Part shown: positions 59,622 through 64,000 of the stretch, piece after piece
How the letters are laid out: each line of letters starts with the position of its first letter
How positions within the stretch are numbered: position 1 is the stretch's first letter
From: Polaribacter sp. KT25b
GTDB lineage: Bacteria > Bacteroidota > Bacteroidia > Flavobacteriales > Flavobacteriaceae
Direction: 5' to 3'
Length of the DNA stretch: 64,000 nt
Assembly: GCF_900105145.1 (NCBI RefSeq)
Contig: NZ_LT629752.1
Span: 620,001 to 684,000, forward strand
Notes under the pieces: model-generated
Seen by the model: the letters and a program-made list of their open reading frames with translations, nothing else
The model's database searches: none
What the model was told of the DNA's origin: nothing
Made by a program: the position numbers and the translations under genes

Positions 59622-60647
59622 TTAAACAACACTTAATAATTTTTTCTTAAATCCGTTTGGCGTAATTCCATATTTTTCTCTAAAAATTTTAGAGAAATAA
59701 CTTCTACTGCTAAAACCAATACTATAAACTATTTGAGATATATTTAAATCAGTATTTTTTAACATATCTCTTGCAGATTCTAAGCGAATATGTCTAATAT
59801 ATTCGGTGACAGTTCTGTTGTATAAAAACTTAAATCCGTCTTGTAATTTTGCTTGCGTTAATCCAGAATCTAAAGAAAGATCCTCTAAAGTATAATTTTT
59901 AGCAGGATTTTTTACAATTCTACTTGCAAATTTACGTACTATTTTTAACTCTTCTTTTGCTAAAGAAGTTGGTAAAGGCACACCTTCTAAAAGTCTATTA
60001 TGTTGTTGAATGTGTAAAGACAAAATTTCATAAACTAGAGCTTCAATTTTAAGAACGCGTAACATTCCTTTTCCTCTTATTTTTTTTAACCTTTTAATAT
60101 GATCTGCCATTTTAAGGTTTAAAGTACCAAAATGAGAAAACCTATTATTATGATCTGTGTCTACAAAAACTTCATAGAGTTTATCATTAAGCGTAGATAC
60201 TTTTGTGGTTCTTTTCTTTAAAAAATGTTTTCTAACTATTTGGATAACATTTATTTCTAGAGCTTCATTTTTAGGAAAATTAATGTAATTATATCCGCCA
60301 GTTTTATTTGTAAATATTAATGATTGAAATTGATCAACATTCTTTTCTTCATTTTGAAAACCAAATCGATGTTTTAAAGAACCGATTGAAGGGTAAATAA
60401 AACGAATAGGATTAAATTGATCGTGTGCTTTTATTTTTAAAATTAGTTTTTTACGAAAAGTAATATCAAAATCTAATAAATTTACGCCCCAATCAAAAGG
60501 AGTATATTTTATTTTTCCAACGGCGTTTTCATTATCAATAATTAATGTAAACTCGCTCCAATGTTCTTCAATTTTGCCTCCAATAGCTTCCTTAATTTGC
60601 TCAATAGTATCTTTTGGGCTATCAGCAATTATTTCAATCTCAATCAT
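59622..60647 (-). CDS. AraC-family transcriptional regulator
   Basis: 341 residues. The C-terminal 100 residues form the double helix-turn-helix of AraC/XylS (LSLDSGLTQAKLQDGFKFLY; IVYSIGFSSRSYFSKIFREK; YGITPNGFKKK). The N-terminal 230 residues are a ligand or dimerisation domain I do not recognise, without the cupin features of sugar regulators. It is convergent with the YtxH set and divergent from the four-helix-bundle gene, so it may control one of these stress-type genes rather than the PUL. Confidence 0.9.
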   Translation of the reverse strand: MIEIEIIADSPKDTIEQIKEAIGGKIEEHWSEFTLIIDNENAVGKIKYTPFDWGVNLLDFDITFRKKLILKIKAHDQFNPIRFIYPSIGSLKHRFGFQNEEKNVDQFQSLIFTNKTGGYNYINFPKNEALEINVIQIVRKHFLKKRTTKVSTLNDKLYEVFVDTDHNNRFSHFGTLNLKMADHIKRLKKIRGKGMLRVLKIEALVYEILSLHIQQHNRLLEGVPLPTSLAKEELKIVRKFASRIVKNPAKNYTLEDLSLDSGLTQAKLQDGFKFLYNRTVTEYIRHIRLESARDMLKNTDLNISQIVYSIGFSSRSYFSKIFREKYGITPNGFKKKLLSVV

Positions 60648-60968
60648 AGAAGAAAAGTATTTAATATACTATTAATTAATATTCTAAAAAAAAATAAAAG
60701 TAGCTTAAATATTCTTACAAAAGTTAATTTTTTTAAAATTAGAATATCATAATAAAAGTTAGATGAAATATTCTGTTTAAAAATTGAATAAAACCAAATT
60801 TTATATGAGTCAAGAATTACATTATATGCATTAATTAGTAACCTAAAACATCTCTATTTTTGTATAACAGAAAGCGGTTAATTAAATTTAATTGCAAATT
60901 AATTATAAAGATGTAAAGCGTTTGACATCTTTAAAAATAAGCAAACGTTCATTTAAAACACTATAATT
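60648..60968. promoter_or_regulatory. Divergent intergenic region between AraC gene and DUF2383-like gene
   Basis: This 321-bp region has no gene. It holds the promoters of the two divergent genes, including the box at 60855. Confidence 0.4.
60855..60862 (+). promoter_or_regulatory. Probable -7 promoter box for the DUF2383-like gene
   Basis: TATTTTTG matches TAnnTTTG. It lies 107 bp before the start at 60969, implying a long 5' leader if used. Confidence 0.35.
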
Positions 60969-61415
60969 ATGACTTACACAGAAGAAGTAGGAGAAAAACT
61001 AAATGGAATTTTGGAAAAAACTTTTGATGCAGAAAAAGGATTTACAAAAGCTGCAGAAAATATAGAGAATGTAGCACTTAAAAATTATTTTAGAGCAAAA
61101 TCTCAAGAAAGAAATGCTTTTGGAAATGAATTAAAAACAGAAATTAAATTATTTAATCAAGATATTGATAAAGGTGGAAGTATAGCAGGTTCTGCTCACA
61201 GAGCTTGGATGGATATTAAAGCACTTTTTGCTTTGGATGATGAAGAGTCTATGTTAGAAGAAGCTATAAGAGGAGAAAAAACTGCTGTAAAAGAATATGA
61301 AGAAGTATTACAAGAAACAACTTTGCCTTCAAGCACAAAATTTTTATTAAAAGCACAAAAAAATAAAATTGAAAACGGATTATATAATATTAAGTCTTTA
61401 GAGGATATAAAATAA
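60969..61415 (+). CDS. PA2169/DUF2383-like four-helix-bundle protein
   Basis: 148 residues, almost entirely helical. KGFTKAAENIENVALKNYFR near the start and ALDDEESMLEEAIRGEKTAV toward the end are typical of the PA2169 (DUF2383) ferritin-like four-helix bundle, including repeated Glu residues suited to a metal site. The role in the family is unclear, likely stress related. It ends just before a hairpin terminator. Confidence 0.85.
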   Translation: MTYTEEVGEKLNGILEKTFDAEKGFTKAAENIENVALKNYFRAKSQERNAFGNELKTEIKLFNQDIDKGGSIAGSAHRAWMDIKALFALDDEESMLEEAIRGEKTAVKEYEEVLQETTLPSSTKFLLKAQKNKIENGLYNIKSLEDIK

Positions 61416-61440
61416 AGGTTTTTTGTTGGTTGATTAGTTT

Positions 61441-61472
61441 AAAGGTTGTCTGAAAAGATAGCCTTTTTTTTT
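61441..61472 (+). terminator. Terminator after the DUF2383-like gene
   Basis: AAAGGTTGTCT pairs (with two G:U) to AGATAGCCTTT around a GAAA loop, followed by a long T-run. Confidence 0.8.
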
Positions 61473-61548
61473 GTGTATTATTAGCTTATAATCTTTGTAT
61501 GAGTTAAAAAGTAATTTATAAGAGTTAATGTAATATCTGTAAACCTAT

Positions 61549-61556
61549 TAAATTTG
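61549..61556 (+). promoter_or_regulatory. Probable -7 promoter box for the DUF1328 gene
   Basis: TAAATTTG matches TAnnTTTG and is 59 bp before the ATG at 61615. Confidence 0.4.
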
Positions 61557-61614
61557 TAGTGTAGGAAATAGTTAGTATAACTATTTAATTATTAACCATT
61601 AAAAACTTATAACT

Positions 61615-61776
61615 ATGTTACGTTGGACAATCACTTTTATAATAATTGCATTAATAGCAGGGATTTTAGGCTTTGGAGGAATTTCAGGAGCTGCAGCTGG
61701 AATTGCTAAAATAATTTTTGTTATTTTTATTATTCTTTTCATTTTATCTCTAATTACCGGAAGAAAAAAAGTATAA
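61615..61776 (+). CDS. DUF1328 family small membrane protein
   Basis: A 53-residue protein from ATG 61615 to TAA 61774-61776. [20 protein letters not shown] then [18 protein letters not shown] matches the DUF1328 family (YtjA-like): two membrane spans with a Gly-rich turn and a basic tail (GRKKV). Such proteins are usually single-gene, stress- or stationary-phase-induced. It is followed by the bidirectional hairpin at 61852. Confidence 0.88.
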   Translation: MLRWTITFIIIALIAGILGFGGISGAAAGIAKIIFVIFIILFILSLITGRKKV

Positions 61777-61851
61777 AATCACTCAAAAAATAAATAAACT
61801 ATTTAGCTTCTAATTTTAAAAATAAGATAATATTTTAGAAAGTTTACAAAT

Positions 61852-61882
61852 AAAAAAAGCATCCAAATTTTGGATGCTTTTT
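61852..61882. terminator. Bidirectional terminator (repeat of 57100 stem)
   Basis: AAAAGCATCCAAA and TTTGGATGCTTTTTT form a stem flanked by A- and T-runs, serving both the DUF1328 gene and the convergent pyrophosphatase gene. Confidence 0.85.
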
Positions 61883-61909
61883 TACATTATATTTTTTTTG
61901 AGAGTAAAA

Positions 61910-64000
61910 TTATTGAATATGAGCTTCAATCTTTTTTTCTGATTTTATAACATTTACAGAAACAATTTTTCCAGCTTCATTCGCTTTCTTTTCTATTTCT
62001 TCAACACTACCATCAATTTGTTGTATATCAGTAGTTGTTTTTCCATTAACAGTTGTTGTGGTTGTAATTGTTGCTGCAGCCATTTCTGAATTATCTCCTT
62101 TAATTTCTAAACGAACTTCTTTTTTGATTTCTTCTTTATTTGCATGATTTAAATCAACAGAATGACCACCTAAAATAGGTGCAATGACTAAACCTATTAA
62201 ACAAGTAAGTTTAATTAAAATATTCATTGATGGGCCAGAAGTATCTTTAAAAGGATCTCCAACAGTATCTCCTGTTACAGCAGCTTTATGTGCTTCAGAA
62301 CCTTTATATGTCATTTCTCCATTAATCATAACACCGGCTTCAAAAGATTTTTTAGCGTTATCCCAAGCTCCACCAGCATTATTTTGAAATATTGCCCAAA
62401 GTACACCAGAAACTGTTACACCCGCCATATAACCACCTAACATTTCTGCTATCGCTAATTTTTCCATTCCAAATAATAAAGGAACAAAAGCTATAATTAA
62501 AGGAAAACCAATAGTTAACAAACCAGGTAACATCATTTCTTTTAAAGAAGCTTTAGTAGAAATTGCTACACATTTATCATATTCTGGTTTACCTGTTCCT
62601 TCCATAATTCCAGGAATATCTTTAAATTGACGACGAACTTCATGTACCATTTCCATTGCTGCTTTACCAACGGCATTCATTGCTAAAGCAGAAAATACAA
62701 CAGGTACCATTCCACCAACAAAAAGCATTGCTAAAACAGGAGCTTTAAAAATATTAATTCCGTCAATTCCTGTAAAAGTTACATAAGCAGCAAAAAGGGC
62801 TAATGAAGTTAAAGCTGCAGAAGCTATGGCAAAACCTTTACCAGTTGCAGCAGTAGTATTACCAACAGAATCTAAAATATCTGTTCTTTCTCTAACAATT
62901 GGTTCTTGTTCGCTCATTTCTGCAATACCACCAGCATTATCAGAAATTGGTCCAAAAGCATCAATAGCTAATTGCATAGCAGTAGTTGCCATCATTGCAG
63001 AAGCAGCTAAAGCAACACCATAAAAACCAGCAAAAGCGTAAGAAGCCCAAATTGCACCAGCAAATAATAATACTGATGGAAACGTAGAAATCATACCTGT
63101 TGCCAAACCAGCAATAATATTTGTACCTGCTCCTGTAGAAGATTGTTGAACAATTTTTAAGATTGGAGATTTACCTAGTCCTGTATAATATTCTGTAACT
63201 GATGAAATTACAGCACCAACTACTAAGCCTACTAAAGTTGCATAAAATACTCTCATAGAAGAGATTTCTTGTAAACCTTCGCCAAAAAATTCCATTTTCA
63301 TGGTTTCTGGTAACATCCATTTACATAATATAAAACAAGCAATTGCTACTAACGCAATAGAAACCCAGTTACCAAGATTTAATGCGCCCATTACTTTTGA
63401 TTCTTTTGCGTCGTTACTATTTATTTTAACAAGCATTGTACCTATAATAGATATAATAATTCCGATACCAGCAATAGACATTGGTAATAATATTGGACCA
63501 ATCCCGCCAAAAGCATCAGAAATACTTCCTCCCATATCTTTAATTACATAGTTTCCTAAAACCATTGCAGCTAATACAGTTGCAACATAAGATCCAAATA
63601 AGTCTGCTCCCATACCAGCAACATCACCAACGTTATCACCAACATTATCTGCAATTGTAGCAGGATTTCTTGGATCATCTTCTGGGATACCAGCTTCTAC
63701 TTTACCTACTAAATCTGCACCAACATCTGCAGCTTTTGTGTAGATTCCTCCACCAACTCTAGCAAATAAAGCAATAGATTCTGCTCCTAAAGAAAAACCA
63801 GCTAAAGTTTCTAAAACAACGGTCATTTTATCAACAGAAAAAGTGCCTATAGCACCATCCATAAAGTAGTTGTAAAAAATAATAAAAAAGAAAGTTAAAC
63901 CTAAAACAGCTAAACCTGCAACTCCAAGTCCCATAACTGTTCCACCGCCAAAGGATATTTTTAAGGCATTTGGCAAACTGGTTGTTGCAGCTTGTGTGGT
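61910..64000 (-). CDS. hppA: Membrane-bound ion-translocating pyrophosphatase (partial, N-terminus beyond right edge)
   Basis: The frame is open to the window edge; the first in-window residues ([20 protein letters not shown]) are internal to the family, so no start is assigned. [20 protein letters not shown] and [20 protein letters not shown] are the pyrophosphate/magnesium-binding motifs, and about 13 membrane spans are visible. The family couples PPi hydrolysis to H+ or Na+ export. After the usual end (PILGGHS) there is a further hydrophilic tail of about 75 residues rich in Thr, Glu and Lys. Whether H+ or Na+ is pumped is not settled by what I see. Confidence 0.95.
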   Translation of the reverse strand, partial: TTQAATTSLPNALKISFGGGTVMGLGVAGLAVLGLTFFFIIFYNYFMDGAIGTFSVDKMTVVLETLAGFSLGAESIALFARVGGGIYTKAADVGADLVGKVEAGIPEDDPRNPATIADNVGDNVGDVAGMGADLFGSYVATVLAAMVLGNYVIKDMGGSISDAFGGIGPILLPMSIAGIGIIISIIGTMLVKINSNDAKESKVMGALNLGNWVSIALVAIACFILCKWMLPETMKMEFFGEGLQEISSMRVFYATLVGLVVGAVISSVTEYYTGLGKSPILKIVQQSSTGAGTNIIAGLATGMISTFPSVLLFAGAIWASYAFAGFYGVALAASAMMATTAMQLAIDAFGPISDNAGGIAEMSEQEPIVRERTDILDSVGNTTAATGKGFAIASAALTSLALFAAYVTFTGIDGINIFKAPVLAMLFVGGMVPVVFSALAMNAVGKAAMEMVHEVRRQFKDIPGIMEGTGKPEYDKCVAISTKASLKEMMLPGLLTIGFPLIIAFVPLLFGMEKLAIAEMLGGYMAGVTVSGVLWAIFQNNAGGAWDNAKKSFEAGVMINGEMTYKGSEAHKAAVTGDTVGDPFKDTSGPSMNILIKLTCLIGLVIAPILGGHSVDLNHANKEEIKKEVRLEIKGDNSEMAAATITTTTTVNGKTTTDIQQIDGSVEEIEKKANEAGKIVSVNVIKSEKKIEAHIQ

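Overview
The window looks like a chromosomal stretch of a marine flavobacterium (Bacteroidota, Flavobacteriaceae, Polaribacter-like). The evidence is the AT-rich sequence, SusC/SusD pairs, a hybrid two-component regulator, type IX secretion (T9SS) C-terminal tails, TAnnTTTG-type promoters and many formylglycine sulfatases. Genus is inferred from overall character only; no rRNA or marker gene is present to prove it.

About 1-51 kb is a large polysaccharide utilisation locus (PUL). Reading leftwards on the minus strand from 32.2 kb it holds seven S1-type sulfatases (starting at 1967, 3431, 16131, 17705, 22825, 25826 and 29208), two GH2 beta-galactosidase-like enzymes, one intact GH110-like alpha-1,3-galactosidase, a second GH110 interrupted by a single in-frame TGA, two paralogous T9SS-exported parallel beta-helix proteins, a SusC/SusD/surface-glycan-binding trio and a sodium/sugar symporter. 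In the middle are a secreted CBM-like T9SS protein and a 1375-residue hybrid two-component sensor/AraC regulator. Rightwards on the plus strand follow a second SusC/SusD/SGBP set with a small lipoprotein, then an enolase-superfamily cycloisomerase, an aldehyde dehydrogenase and an HpcH/HpaI aldolase, a T9SS protein and an unusual nucleotidyltransferase/GHMP-kinase-like fusion. Together these suggest breakdown of a sulfated galactan with alpha-1,3 and beta-1,4 galactose links, plausibly carrageenan- or agar-type from red algae: sulfate is removed, galactose is released by GH2 and GH110, and the oxidative trio handles a dehydrated sugar such as 3,6-anhydrogalactose. Substrate is inference.

From about 52.3 kb to the right end the genes are ordinary chromosome: a small lipoprotein, tRNA methyltransferase TrmN6, a saccharopine-dehydrogenase family protein, a DUF423 protein, PEP carboxykinase, an FAD-dependent geranylgeranyl-reductase-like protein, a group of small envelope/stress-type genes (YtxH, holin-like, DUF2383-like, DUF1328) with an AraC-type regulator, and a membrane pyrophosphatase that runs off the right edge.

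Points most worth a second look: a roughly 29-nt sequence element shared, in the same orientation and 67-76 bp before the start codon, by three PUL promoters; the single nonsense codon at a Trp position in the second GH110; the anhydrosugar-type catabolic trio in a locus with no recognisable anhydrogalactosidase; and the fusion protein at 51029 that lacks the GHMP ATP loop. I saw no tRNA, rRNA, CRISPR array or transposase.
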